This document shows positions 15,942-24,799 of a stretch of DNA of 64,000 nt, piece after piece. A model generated the notes under the pieces. It was not told the origin of the DNA. It made no database searches and saw only the letters and a program-made list of their open reading frames with translations. Where the stretch lies: contig NZ_JBKAHK010000007.1 of the NCBI RefSeq assembly GCF_046298265.1, positions 124,001 through 188,000 on the forward strand, given 5' to 3'. The position numbers were made by a program, and so were the translations under genes. The stretch's first letter is position 1. Every line of letters begins with the position of its first letter. Origin of the DNA: Gillisia xinjiangensis (GTDB taxonomy: Bacteria; Bacteroidota; Bacteroidia; Flavobacteriales; Flavobacteriaceae).

Positions 15942-18900
15942 TTAATCTTCTGTATTTTCAGGTACTTCCTTTAGAAAATTTTTCCACAATTCTTTATATT
16001 CATTAAACTCTCTGGTAAAAATAAACGCTATTCCGCTAATGATGATCTGGCCGTCTATAACATTTTCGAATTGATTTTTTCTGAAACCTTTTAAACGGAA
16101 AATTCCATCTTCGGTAAGCAGGTATTCAATACTCACATTTCCTATTATTGGGCTCTCTTCTCCCTGAACCTGGCTGCTGCCCTGAATATCCACATCGCTT
16201 CCTACCCGTACTATTAAGCGGTCATCTAAAAGCTTTTTTTGAGCAGTGATCTCCACCTGGGTTCTTTCCTGAGGACTTTCTCCCTGATAATCGGTAAAAC
16301 TGTCTACTCCAAAATCCAGTTCTACTCCGGTATCACCCAATAATTTTTCTGAAAAAATGTTTAACTGATCGGAAAGCGCCTGGTTTAAATTATCCCTTGC
16401 AACGGTTACCGTACCACCGCCGCTGCCATCAGACATAGATTCAGGAAAAAATCTGTTCAGAACCAGAAGGGAAAACACCTGTTTGTTCAGTTCCTGCTCC
16501 TGACTATTGAGTTGCTGAATTCTTCCATAAACCTGTCCGCCAATGGCTCCCTGATCATTCTCCGGCATATCAAGGTTGAAGGAAATCTTGGGTTGCATCA
16601 ATTCTCCATCGACATTTAAATAAACCAGAAAGGGTAATTGTTGTCTAAATCTTCCCCTTACAGAAGCATCGGCTCCTGCGGTTTGTGTTGCCATTAATGC
16701 AGAGGCAGATGTCTCCACCTTGTAAATAGCACGTATATCGAGATTGGCATCCAAAGGATCTCCCGCCCAGGTAATCGTGCTTCCTGGTGCGATATTGAAA
16801 CGCCTTTTTACAAGACCGTACAGGCTCATTTCGTAATGTCCCCCACTCATTTCATACCTGCCGGATAAGGTGGTTCTACCATTGGGGTAAACGTTAAAAT
16901 TAAGATCTCCCTCCCCTTTTACCTGAAAATTATCTTCGGTTTGCTCATCTAAAATAATGGTGAATACCGCGCCATCGACTATGGAGATCAAAGCACGGAT
17001 ATCTACCCCGGAGATAATTGCGGATTCCTCTTCCGAAGATTTGGTTAATATATCATCCGGATCTTTCCGATTTACAAAAAGAACAACTCCATCCCGTTCC
17101 TGAATTGCCAGAGATTCTTCCGGAATAACATAAGTAACATTCGTATTTGAACCCACCGTAATATTAACATCCAGTTTTGGCAAATCAAGATCGCCGGTTA
17201 AACGCGCGGTTCCGTCAAAACTTGCTGTTCCATAATAAAGCTCATTATCTTCTGCAGTAGAATTAAGCACATTAAAATTGGTTGCCTTAAACTCAAGATT
17301 GAATTTAGGATTTAACAAGGTTTTGGTTAATACTTCCCCATTAACCACAAAGGAATTATTTTTAGTGTCATTTATTTTGAAGTCATCAAAATAAAATCCA
17401 TCGGTATTTACTTTTAGTATTTCATCTTCAATTTTAAATGGCGCATTAAGAGTAGCAACCGTAAAAGCTGTATTATTAAACTGGAAAACCCCGTCGTAAT
17501 CAGGTTTTGCAAGAGTGCCGTTTAGTTTCATTTCCCCGGAAATACTTCCGCTTGTGGTATTGATGGCTCCATTTGAGAATCCTTCGATGGCTGCCAATTT
17601 TAGCTCATTGAGCTGAAGGTCCATATCTATTTGTGCACCGGTTTCGGAGGCAATATAAGTTCCGGTAAGGTCAAGATCTGCATCGCCTCCTTTTATGGAA
17701 AGATCAAAATTGTAATTCTGGCCTCCTTCGGCTACAGCGTCAAGGTATAATACTCCCAGGGGAACTTCCATTACCTTTAAATCCTGGATTTGCAAATCGG
17801 CCAGGAGCCCTGTACTGGAAAAAGGTTCCTCAATAATAAAATTCCCGTTCAGGTTTCCCGAGGCAAGGCTTTTTTCCGGATTCAGGTAACTGAAAATAGC
17901 CTCAAGGTTAAAGTTTCTAAAGCTGATGCCTATATGTTCTTTTTGAGCTTCAGGCATAGAATTGCTTATTTCTATTTCCTGATTTTCCCGACTCAATCTG
18001 AAATCGTTAAATCGAATTGATTTTTCTCCAATTAGAACTTCATTCGACTCCGGGATCTTCCATTCTGAATAATTCAGGATCAGCTCTTCAGGAACCAGGT
18101 GAACCCGGAAAATATCATCTTCCTTCGAGATCACCGATGCAATATGAACAAGTTTTTCGTCCTCATAGTAGGAATTGAAATCCAGATTCAAAATTTTATC
18201 TTCTATACTTCCTTCAAGAAAGGTCTTTTTAACCGCAAGTGGCCCAGCATCCAAAGCATTAAATCCGAAATTGAAATTAAAATTTTCCTTATCTGAATTC
18301 AGGCTGAAGGACAAACTGTCTATTATATTTCCGTTATAATTAATATAAGGGAGTTCCACGTCTGCAACAAGCGTCCTGTTTTTTTCACTGAAATCTACAT
18401 TGATATCAACCGTATCCAATTCGGTAAGATTAGCGATGAAAACGTCATTAATGATTGGAGACTGATTAATTTGACCGCGCAACTTTAATTCCACCGGATT
18501 TTTCACTGTGTCAGTTCGAATTTCATCCGAGAAGTAACTTTCAAAATGACGGTAAATGGCATTGGTGAAATCTTCCGGACTGGCATTGGACCGAAGTTCC
18601 AGATCGACCATTTTATTTTTGATATTCAGCGAAGTAGTATCCTTACTTACGAAGGCAGACAGGTCCAAATTTCCCAGTAAATAAGATTGATCATCATAGA
18701 CCACAACCCCATCGGTAATATTTGATGAAAACTCATAATCTTCGGCATTGCCTTGAAATGTTGCATTTAACTGGAAGGCACCCTTAATGTTTCTTTTGGT
18801 TAAACCAAGAGCCTGCAGATTTGCTCCCGTTACATCAAGTTCGGCAGTTATTTTTGGGGATATTGAATCAAGCTCAACAAATGCCTGAAGACTTGCGTTA

Positions 18901-20927
18901 AGATTTTCATCTTTGTAGGCTGAAGTGATAATGCCGTCTCCATTTTCTATCCCTCCGTTGATCTTCCAGTCTTTAATACTATACTCATTGTAGGTTAAAC
19001 TGTTTATTGTAGACTCTAAAGTAGCATTTAACACGTTAATATTTGCGCCGGAACCACTCGAACTTAATTCCATATTCAATATACCCAGATTCTCATTTTG
19101 TAAAAGTTCTCCAAGATTAAGTTCAATTACATCCACATCTGCCCTATAACTGATGGTTTCGGCATCGGAAAAGTTTCCGTTAACGACAATGGCGCCCTGA
19201 GATGTTTCCAGCTTTGCAACAGTATTAATATTTTCCGGACTGCCTTCAAGAGATCCGCGCAAACTTAATTGTGCAGGAACCTTTATTCCCAGACTATCTT
19301 CCTCAATAAACCTTATTACATCCAATCTTGTAGACGAAAATTGGAAGGAAGGAAATTTAAACATGAGCTTTTTAGCGTCCATAGGATTTTCTATAGTTCC
19401 TGTTGCACTTAAAGAAGTGTTTTGTCCCCATTTAAAATTTGCAGAAGGTATTTCCAGGGAAGTAAGGGATCCATCAATTTCTAAATTTCCAGTAAGCACT
19501 TTTTTGCTTAATTCAAGCAGATATTCGTTCTTTTTTAATTCTGGCTGAAAAGGGAACAGGTCTCTTAACCAAAAATTAATTGTATTCAACTCAGCTTTTA
19601 TTTGAGAATTTTCGGGATAATTTATGAGTTCTTCCACCGAATTATATTCCAAAGCCACAGTGCCTTGTATTTGATTTTCATTTAAGTGAACCTTTAAACC
19701 ATCCAGATCCAGCGAGTTTTCATCAAGGTTAAGGGCCAGTGCAAACTCTTTTAATACATAACCTGAAGCCTCAGTAAAATTAAGTTTGTTTAAACGTATC
19801 CCGAGGGTCTCTTCCACAAAATAGAGATTTTCTGCACTGAAATTAAGGTCCTTGAGTACAATCGCATCAGGATTAAAAATCCCCTTCTCAACCTTGGAAC
19901 CATTAGAAAAATAGCTGAAATTATTATTTTCCAGCGTTATCGTATTAACATTTGCAGTCCATTCCGGCCATTCAAATTCCTGATTTCCTCCTGAATCTTC
20001 TGTCAGCTGAATTTCTTTTTCAATTGTGGTAGTTTCAACCAATACTTCAGAATTATCAAGCAGAATTTCATCAATTTCAATAAGATTATTATTCAGATTT
20101 ATTTCCGCCGATCCCACTATAAACTCACCCACATCAAGAATACTTAAAATTCCATCTTGTTTGGAAGCGTAATTTACGTTTACATTTTCCAGCTGAATTC
20201 TGTCAACAATTAAAAACGGCAAGGGCGCATCTGTATCTTCAGATTCTGGTAAGGGTTTGATTTGATTATAATAAATTGAAGTATTTGCCAATTGAACATT
20301 GGAAATATGGAATTTCATATTATCCAAATCGGTTTCTTCCATTTCAAGATTTAGCCTATCCATTTTCAATCGGCTGTCTATTCCGCTGACATCATCTTTA
20401 AAGGTAAGATCGAAATTCCTGAAATTAAGCTTCCCTATATTGATGTTTGTGGTTGCTGTGGTATCCTGTGCTGGAGCAGCATTAGGATTGGAAGTAGCAT
20501 AAGCATCCAAAAGAAACTGATAATTAAATCCACCAACTGAATCTTTCCTTATAATTTTGGCAACAACTCCCTCCCATTCCACGAAATCAACTGAAATTCC
20601 ATGGCCTCGAACAATTGGTATAACAGGAACATCTGCCTCCAGATATTTGGAGTAAACCAAAGTATCCCCTTGTTTATCTTCAATGTAAAGGCCTTTCAGA
20701 AGAATATTGCCATCAAAGCTTATAAAGAGTTTTTCAATTTCAACCCTAGTTCCGGTTTTTTCAGAAACAGAAGAGACTATTTTATCTACAATAATTCCCT
20801 GACCCCAGGGACTGCGGACGAAAAGTAAAATAGCAATTAACAGAATGAGCAGACTTAAAAAAAACCAGCCTACTATTCTTAAAATTTTATTTACCTTTTT
20901 TTTTTCTTGCTTTTCTTCCTTTTCCAA
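15942..20927 (-). CDS. tamB: TamB: translocation and assembly module protein (DUF490)
   Basis: A 1661-residue protein with a basic cytoplasmic start, one N-terminal membrane anchor (about 16-36, FFLSLLILLIAILLF), and a very long repeated beta-rich body typical of the AsmA/TamB bridge family, which spans the periplasm as a hydrophobic groove. The C-terminal TamB/DUF490 domain is clear (GRTTLSGRYEMSGGHYEMSL, then QLPFLVYLNVDGEL and the final FIFTREFNEYKELWKNF). The start is TTG at 20927, preceded by AAAAGGA; an in-frame stop just upstream and no near ATG leave no better choice. A -7-like TAAATTTG lies at 20948-20955 on the same strand. It precedes tamL by one base. Confidence 0.9.
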   Translation of the reverse strand: MEKEEKQEKKKVNKILRIVGWFFLSLLILLIAILLFVRSPWGQGIIVDKIVSSVSEKTGTRVEIEKLFISFDGNILLKGLYIEDKQGDTLVYSKYLEADVPVIPIVRGHGISVDFVEWEGVVAKIIRKDSVGGFNYQFLLDAYATSNPNAAPAQDTTATTNINIGKLNFRNFDLTFKDDVSGIDSRLKMDRLNLEMEETDLDNMKFHISNVQLANTSIYYNQIKPLPESEDTDAPLPFLIVDRIQLENVNVNYASKQDGILSILDVGEFIVGSAEINLNNNLIEIDEILLDNSEVLVETTTIEKEIQLTEDSGGNQEFEWPEWTANVNTITLENNNFSYFSNGSKVEKGIFNPDAIVLKDLNFSAENLYFVEETLGIRLNKLNFTEASGYVLKEFALALNLDENSLDLDGLKVHLNENQIQGTVALEYNSVEELINYPENSQIKAELNTINFWLRDLFPFQPELKKNEYLLELSKKVLTGNLEIDGSLTSLEIPSANFKWGQNTSLSATGTIENPMDAKKLMFKFPSFQFSSTRLDVIRFIEEDSLGIKVPAQLSLRGSLEGSPENINTVAKLETSQGAIVVNGNFSDAETISYRADVDVIELNLGELLQNENLGILNMELSSSGSGANINVLNATLESTINSLTYNEYSIKDWKINGGIENGDGIITSAYKDENLNASLQAFVELDSISPKITAELDVTGANLQALGLTKRNIKGAFQLNATFQGNAEDYEFSSNITDGVVVYDDQSYLLGNLDLSAFVSKDTTSLNIKNKMVDLELRSNASPEDFTNAIYRHFESYFSDEIRTDTVKNPVELKLRGQINQSPIINDVFIANLTELDTVDINVDFSEKNRTLVADVELPYINYNGNIIDSLSFSLNSDKENFNFNFGFNALDAGPLAVKKTFLEGSIEDKILNLDFNSYYEDEKLVHIASVISKEDDIFRVHLVPEELILNYSEWKIPESNEVLIGEKSIRFNDFRLSRENQEIEISNSMPEAQKEHIGISFRNFNLEAIFSYLNPEKSLASGNLNGNFIIEEPFSSTGLLADLQIQDLKVMEVPLGVLYLDAVAEGGQNYNFDLSIKGGDADLDLTGTYIASETGAQIDMDLQLNELKLAAIEGFSNGAINTTSGSISGEMKLNGTLAKPDYDGVFQFNNTAFTVATLNAPFKIEDEILKVNTDGFYFDDFKINDTKNNSFVVNGEVLTKTLLNPKFNLEFKATNFNVLNSTAEDNELYYGTASFDGTARLTGDLDLPKLDVNITVGSNTNVTYVIPEESLAIQERDGVVLFVNRKDPDDILTKSSEEESAIISGVDIRALISIVDGAVFTIILDEQTEDNFQVKGEGDLNFNVYPNGRTTLSGRYEMSGGHYEMSLYGLVKRRFNIAPGSTITWAGDPLDANLDIRAIYKVETSASALMATQTAGADASVRGRFRQQLPFLVYLNVDGELMQPKISFNLDMPENDQGAIGGQVYGRIQQLNSQEQELNKQVFSLLVLNRFFPESMSDGSGGGTVTVARDNLNQALSDQLNIFSEKLLGDTGVELDFGVDSFTDYQGESPQERTQVEITAQKKLLDDRLIVRVGSDVDIQGSSQVQGEESPIIGNVSIEYLLTEDGIFRLKGFRKNQFENVIDGQIIISGIAFIFTREFNEYKELWKNFLKEVPENTED

Positions 20928-21200
20928 TCCTTTTTACGCTTGAACTTCAAATTTATCGCATTATGCTTATATTATGAAGCTCAAACCTATAATATTAAGT
21001 TAATATAAATGTAATAAATGAACCTTTATATTATTCTGCCGTACCTAATCAATGGTGGGAATACAGGAAAGCGGAACTGTTTCTGCCGGTTTCGAAGATT
21101 AAGTTTCCCTCCATCCCTCTCGGGCCGGATTTCATACTAATTCTGAATAGGCATAAGGCAAATTGGTACAAGTCAATTGAATAATTATCTTTTAAATGCC

Positions 21201-21250
21201 AAAATGTGTGGTAATTATATACACTTTGTATTAAAATTTCCACACATTTT
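21201..21250. repeat. Perfect 11-bp inverted repeat with 28-base spacer
   Basis: AAAATGTGTGG at 21201-21211 is the exact reverse complement of CCACACATTTT at 21240-21250. The spacer is AT-rich. It could be a paired operator or a cruciform; there is no T-tract to make it a clear terminator. Confidence 0.5.
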
Positions 21251-21387
21251 ACTAAATTCTGGATAGAATACATATAAGGCTGTTTTTTAAAAATATCAAC
21301 CTAAACCAGTGGTTTTTAGTTAACTCAGGCTTTACTGCAATACATATAAACCGGTTATCCTTAATCCTGAAATTGGTGCAAAGTGTA

Positions 21388-21404
21388 TTGGCATCGTTAT
21401 GGCA
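21388..21404 (+). promoter_or_regulatory. Candidate sigma-54 (RpoN) promoter upstream of the OmpA-like gene
   Basis: TTGGCATCGTTATGGCA has the GG (21390-21391) and GC (21402-21403) doublets separated by exactly 10 bases, as required for the -24/-12 elements. It matches the TTGGCA half fully and TTGCA at four of five positions. The start codon is 66 bases downstream. Confidence 0.35.
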
Positions 21405-21469
21405 ACCACCTAACAGGTCTACATTAAACCAACCATAATTAAACGGGCCATAATTTTAAAAATTATACT

Positions 21470-22309
21470 ATGAAAAGAACTCTTTTAGTAGCAGTATTAT
21501 CTGTCGCGATGTTAAGCTCTTGTGTTTCCAAGAAAAAATATGTTGAACTTGAAACAGAATTATCCAATACCCAATCCAATTTGCAAAAAACAGCAATGGA
21601 AAAGGAAGAAGCTCAACGTAAACTGGATGCCATTGAAGCCCGTGTTTCAGATTATAACGCCAAAATCAATTCATTGCAGGAATCCAACGATAGCAAAATG
21701 GAAATGAATGATCTTACTGTAATGTCAAATAACAACAAGGCAAAAATGAGAGAAACCCTTAAAAAGGTAGATCAGGAAGCACTTAGAAATGCCAGAACTC
21801 TTGAAGATTCCATCAACCTTGCAGTTTCCTATAATTTGAAACAATCGATTTCTGATGACTCTGAAAGTGATGATGTTAATATCACTATCGATAAAACAGT
21901 GGTAATGATCAATGTTTCCGATAAATTATTGTTTAACAGCGGAAGTTACCGAGTGAGCAATAAAGCCTCTAACTTAATGCAGAAATTGGCTGATGTTATC
22001 AATTCTGAACCAAGTATGGAAGTGATGATTGAAGGACATACTGATGACAGAACCATTGTTAAAGGATCACATTTACAGGACAATTGGGATTTAAGTGTTA
22101 GACGTGCAACTTCTATAGTAAGATTGTTACAGGATAAATACAATGTTGCCCCGGAAAAACTGATCGCAGCAGGAAGAAGCAGTTATTCTCCTTTAGTGGA
22201 AAATACTTCAAAAGACAACATGGCTAAGAACAGAAGAACAAGAATTGTTATTATTCCAAATCTTGATAAGTTCTTTGCTCTTTTAGAGAGTGAGCAGTCA
22301 GGACAGTAA
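21470..22309 (+). CDS. OmpA-family lipoprotein
   Basis: A 279-residue lipoprotein: the signal ends in the lipobox LSSC (Cys at 18), followed by a coiled-coil region (about 25-110, heptad-like with many Gln, Lys and Glu) and a C-terminal OmpA/MotB peptidoglycan-binding domain (about 150-270). That domain shows the conserved EGHTDDR and NWDLSVRRATSIVR, with NRRTRIVI at its end. It should tether the outer membrane to peptidoglycan through the diaminopimelate-binding Asp and Arg of this fold. It is monocistronic with its own terminator and a possible sigma-54 promoter. Confidence 0.9.
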   Translation: MKRTLLVAVLSVAMLSSCVSKKKYVELETELSNTQSNLQKTAMEKEEAQRKLDAIEARVSDYNAKINSLQESNDSKMEMNDLTVMSNNNKAKMRETLKKVDQEALRNARTLEDSINLAVSYNLKQSISDDSESDDVNITIDKTVVMINVSDKLLFNSGSYRVSNKASNLMQKLADVINSEPSMEVMIEGHTDDRTIVKGSHLQDNWDLSVRRATSIVRLLQDKYNVAPEKLIAAGRSSYSPLVENTSKDNMAKNRRTRIVIIPNLDKFFALLESEQSGQ

Positions 22310-22329
22310 TAATTTAGATAAAACTATTG

Positions 22330-22362
22330 AAAAGGCAAAGCTGAAAAGTTTTGCCTTTTTTT
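22330..22362 (+). terminator. Terminator of the OmpA-family gene
   Basis: AAAAGGCAAA (22330-22339) pairs with TTTTGCCTTTT (from 22349) around a short loop and runs into seven T. It is 21 bases past the stop codon. Confidence 0.8.
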
Positions 22363-22455
22363 AGTTTCTATTCTTTTTACAATAGGACAGAGATTTCCAG
22401 GAAGTTTTAGCAAAAGAGATCTCCACATTTAACTAGAATTTAACCCGTTATGTAA

Positions 22456-22484
22456 TTGAAAAGCGTACTGTTTTTTTAACTTTA
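22456..22484 (+). promoter_or_regulatory. Bacteroidota-type promoter of the hydrophilic-protein gene
   Basis: TTG at 22456-22458, an 18-base spacer, then TAACTTTA at 22477-22484 (one mismatch to TAnnTTTG). The ATG is 23 bases downstream. Confidence 0.45.
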
Positions 22485-22506
22485 ATAGAAATCTAGGAAA
22501 GAAATA

Positions 22507-22854
22507 ATGAAAAAGAACGAGCACAAATCTTCAGATAAAGCTAGAAATAAAGAGGATAAAAGAAAAGAAAATCTTTCATATAATCCTGACATAACAGATG
22601 AAGATAAGCAGGCCCTGAATGAAAAAGGGCACAGTATGAATATGGGGCAGGATAAAGATTTGGCAAACAGAGAAAGGGAAGTTGATTTTACAGCTAAGGA
22701 TCTGGATATCCCGGGAAGAAAAGAAAGAGATACTTCCACAGGAAAAGAAATTCCGGATGAAGATAATTTTCAATTCAACCAAAGAGGATCACGGCCTGAA
22801 GAACAGAAAAAATTAGAACATCCCAATCCTGACAGGGAAATTCCAAAGGATTAA
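22507..22854 (+). CDS. Small, very hydrophilic protein, probably disordered
   Basis: A 115-residue protein with almost no hydrophobic segments and a very high content of Lys, Glu, Asp, Asn and Arg (for example KSSDKARNKEDKRKENLSY and RPEEQKKLEHPNPDREIPKD). No signal peptide or known domain is seen. Composition resembles hydrophilins and other desiccation- or osmotic-stress proteins, which are intrinsically disordered; that is inference from composition only. That it is a real gene is supported by a promoter-like element 23 bases upstream, a clean start, and a perfect bidirectional terminator 6 bases after the stop. It converges on DoxX. Confidence 0.7.
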   Translation: MKKNEHKSSDKARNKEDKRKENLSYNPDITDEDKQALNEKGHSMNMGQDKDLANREREVDFTAKDLDIPGRKERDTSTGKEIPDEDNFQFNQRGSRPEEQKKLEHPNPDREIPKD

Positions 22855-22860
22855 AAATTT

Positions 22861-22885
22861 ATCCCGGCAATTGCCGGGATTTTTA
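22861..22885. terminator. Bidirectional terminator between the hydrophilic protein and DoxX genes
   Basis: ATCCCGGCAATTGCCGGGAT (22861-22880) is a perfect palindrome flanked by A-rich sequence on the left and TTTTT on the right, so it can end transcripts from both sides. Confidence 0.82.
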
Positions 22886-22898
22886 CGTTTATAAGGAA

Positions 22899-23318
22899 TT
22901 ATTTTTTCTTTGAAAGAAAGTACCAGTCCAAAGAGTATTTTCCGGCACCGGTGAAAAACAATAAAATCCATCCGGTTAAATAAAGCAATGGCAGTTCCTG
23001 CCTTCCAAAACCATCCGGAACATGAACTATTAAAGCGACTACGGCCATGGTGCCAATAAGTGGAAGAACAGCCAGTCTTGTTCCAAGACCTAAAATCACT
23101 AAAACAGAACAAACAAATTCCGCAAAAACGGCTAAGGTAAAGGTTGTGATTTCTCCTAAACCCAAAGGATCTGCAAAAGCTATTTCCTCACTTCCAAAAA
23201 ATTTGATGAGTTTAGGAATCCCGTGAGTAAGCATCAATGCAGAAATTGCCAGGCGGAAGATCAATAATCCAAGATCGACATGCTGAAGATTTAAATTTGT
23301 AGAGTACGTGTTTTTCAT
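22899..23318 (-). CDS. DoxX-family membrane protein
   Basis: A 139-residue protein with four transmembrane helices. Family marks are LGLLIFRLAISALMLTHGIP with the conserved R and HG near the N-terminus, then AEFVCSVLVILGLGTRLA and a short C-terminal amphipathic end. DoxX proteins form a quinone-linked or thiol-redox membrane group whose role is mostly undefined; in mycobacteria one partners a superoxide dismutase. No redox partner is adjacent here. The gene is single, convergent with the hydrophilic protein gene and followed by the shared terminator. About 130 bases separate it from gntP. Confidence 0.87.
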   Translation of the reverse strand: MKNTYSTNLNLQHVDLGLLIFRLAISALMLTHGIPKLIKFFGSEEIAFADPLGLGEITTFTLAVFAEFVCSVLVILGLGTRLAVLPLIGTMAVVALIVHVPDGFGRQELPLLYLTGWILLFFTGAGKYSLDWYFLSKKK

Positions 23319-23452
23319 AAATAGCTGGTTTTAATTTTAAAATGGTTCATAAGTTCAAATAAATCAATGTTTTCACCGAATATGATCTATGTTCATTTCA
23401 AATTGTTTTATGTCTGAAATTGAAAGATATAAAATTTTAAATGGTTTTCTGT

Positions 23453-24799
23453 TTATAATATGAACCACATAAGCAAGGACATGAATAATCCCACAAAGGC
23501 TATGATGGTGGTCATCATGGTCCAGGACTTGAAGGTTTGCTTTTCGGTTAGTCCTAAATACTGTCCTACCAGCCAGAATCCACTATCGTTTACATGAGAT
23601 AAAATCGTTGCTCCGGATGCTATCGCGATTACAATAAGTGAAACCTCCTGTACAGAATACATTCCCTGGGCAAGCACAGGAGCTGTGATTCCTGCAGCCG
23701 TGATCATTGCCACCGTTGAAGAACCCTGTAAAATACGTACCAAAGCGGCAACAATAAACCCGAATACCAGGGGGTTAAAAAAGCTGTTATTCAAGGCGGC
23801 CGCGATCATTTCACCTGCCCCGGTATTGATCAGTATTTGCTTAAAAGCGCCTCCTGCACCGGTAAGCAAAATAATAATTCCTGCAGCCTGAAACGATTTG
23901 GTGGCTACTTTTAATAAATACTCCTTCTGCATTCCCCTTCGCACCCCCAAAAAATACCAGGCGATAAGATTGGCTATTATAAGGGCGGTAAATGGATGCC
24001 CTACCAATTCGATACTATATAACAATCCTGAAGGGATGTCATAATCCTCAAACAACGGACTTGTTATAAGGGTATTTGTCACGATTAAAAATATAGGGAT
24101 CAAAATAATAGCTATTATAAGAGCAGGCGACGGTGCCTTTTTTTCATCGTAGCTATCATTTTCCTCAAAAACTTTTGGTTCAACCTGAATCCTTTTTGAC
24201 AAAAATTTCGCGAAAACCGGTCCGGCAAGGATCGCAGCCGGGAGTCCTGCAAAAAAGCCATAAACTATAACCCAACCAAGATCGGCTCCCAGGATATCAG
24301 CAACCGCAATAGGCCCCGGAGTAGGCGGAATAAAAGCATGAGTAATCGCTAAACCGGCGAGCAAAGGAATAGCATATAATAAGAGGGATTTTCCCGTTCG
24401 CTTGCTTAGCGCATAGGTAATTGGCACGAGGATTATAAAAGCAACATCAAAAAATACAGGAATGGCAACAACAAAACCAGTGATCATCATTGCCCAGGGC
24501 GCATTTTTTTCGCCGGTTTTTTTTAGCATAAACGAAGCCAGCCGCTGAGCCCCTCCGGATTGCTCAAGAATACCACCAAACAAAGCACCAAGCCCCACAA
24601 CGGTTGCCACAAAGCCCAAAGTGCTGCCCATTCCATCCTTCATAGTATCAAGGATCTCTTTTGCAGGCATTCCTGCCATCATGCCCACCGCAATACAAAC
24701 GATAAGCAATGCCAGGAAAGCCTGGATTTTCAGTCGGAGAATAAGAAAAAGCAGTAATACAATGCCAAATAATACGGCCAATAGTAATTGTATATCCAT
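23453..24799 (-). CDS. gntP: GntP-family gluconate:H+ symporter
   Basis: A 448-residue inner-membrane permease with about 12 transmembrane segments, standard for the GntP family. Recognisable segments include GLGALFGGILEQSGGAQRLA, then HAFIPPTPGPIAVADILGAD (the conserved PPxPGP loop) and ILSHVNDSGFWLVGQYLGL, the family's conserved HVNDSGFW signature. It imports gluconate or a related sugar acid with protons. Its ATG (24799-24797) overlaps the TAA of the upstream GntK-Gnd gene by one base (TAATG), so it is translationally coupled. Together the two genes bring in gluconate and feed it into the pentose phosphate pathway. Confidence 0.93.
   Translation of the reverse strand: MDIQLLLAVLFGIVLLLFLILRLKIQAFLALLIVCIAVGMMAGMPAKEILDTMKDGMGSTLGFVATVVGLGALFGGILEQSGGAQRLASFMLKKTGEKNAPWAMMITGFVVAIPVFFDVAFIILVPITYALSKRTGKSLLLYAIPLLAGLAITHAFIPPTPGPIAVADILGADLGWVIVYGFFAGLPAAILAGPVFAKFLSKRIQVEPKVFEENDSYDEKKAPSPALIIAIILIPIFLIVTNTLITSPLFEDYDIPSGLLYSIELVGHPFTALIIANLIAWYFLGVRRGMQKEYLLKVATKSFQAAGIIILLTGAGGAFKQILINTGAGEMIAAALNNSFFNPLVFGFIVAALVRILQGSSTVAMITAAGITAPVLAQGMYSVQEVSLIVIAIASGATILSHVNDSGFWLVGQYLGLTEKQTFKSWTMMTTIIAFVGLFMSLLMWFIL

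Larger units (their letters stand above)
20928..21469. other. 542-base divergent region between tamB and ompA-like gene
   Basis: No gene is supported here; a 74-codon frame on the minus strand has no family or codon character. It holds the tamB -7 box (20948-20955), a perfect 11-bp inverted repeat (21201-21250) and a sigma-54-like element (21388-21404). I see no tRNA or known ncRNA. Confidence 0.55.

Noticed and set aside
21049..21273. 74-codon frame on the minus strand as a gene
   Set aside because: No signal, domain, promoter or neighbour supports it; it overlaps the inverted repeat.
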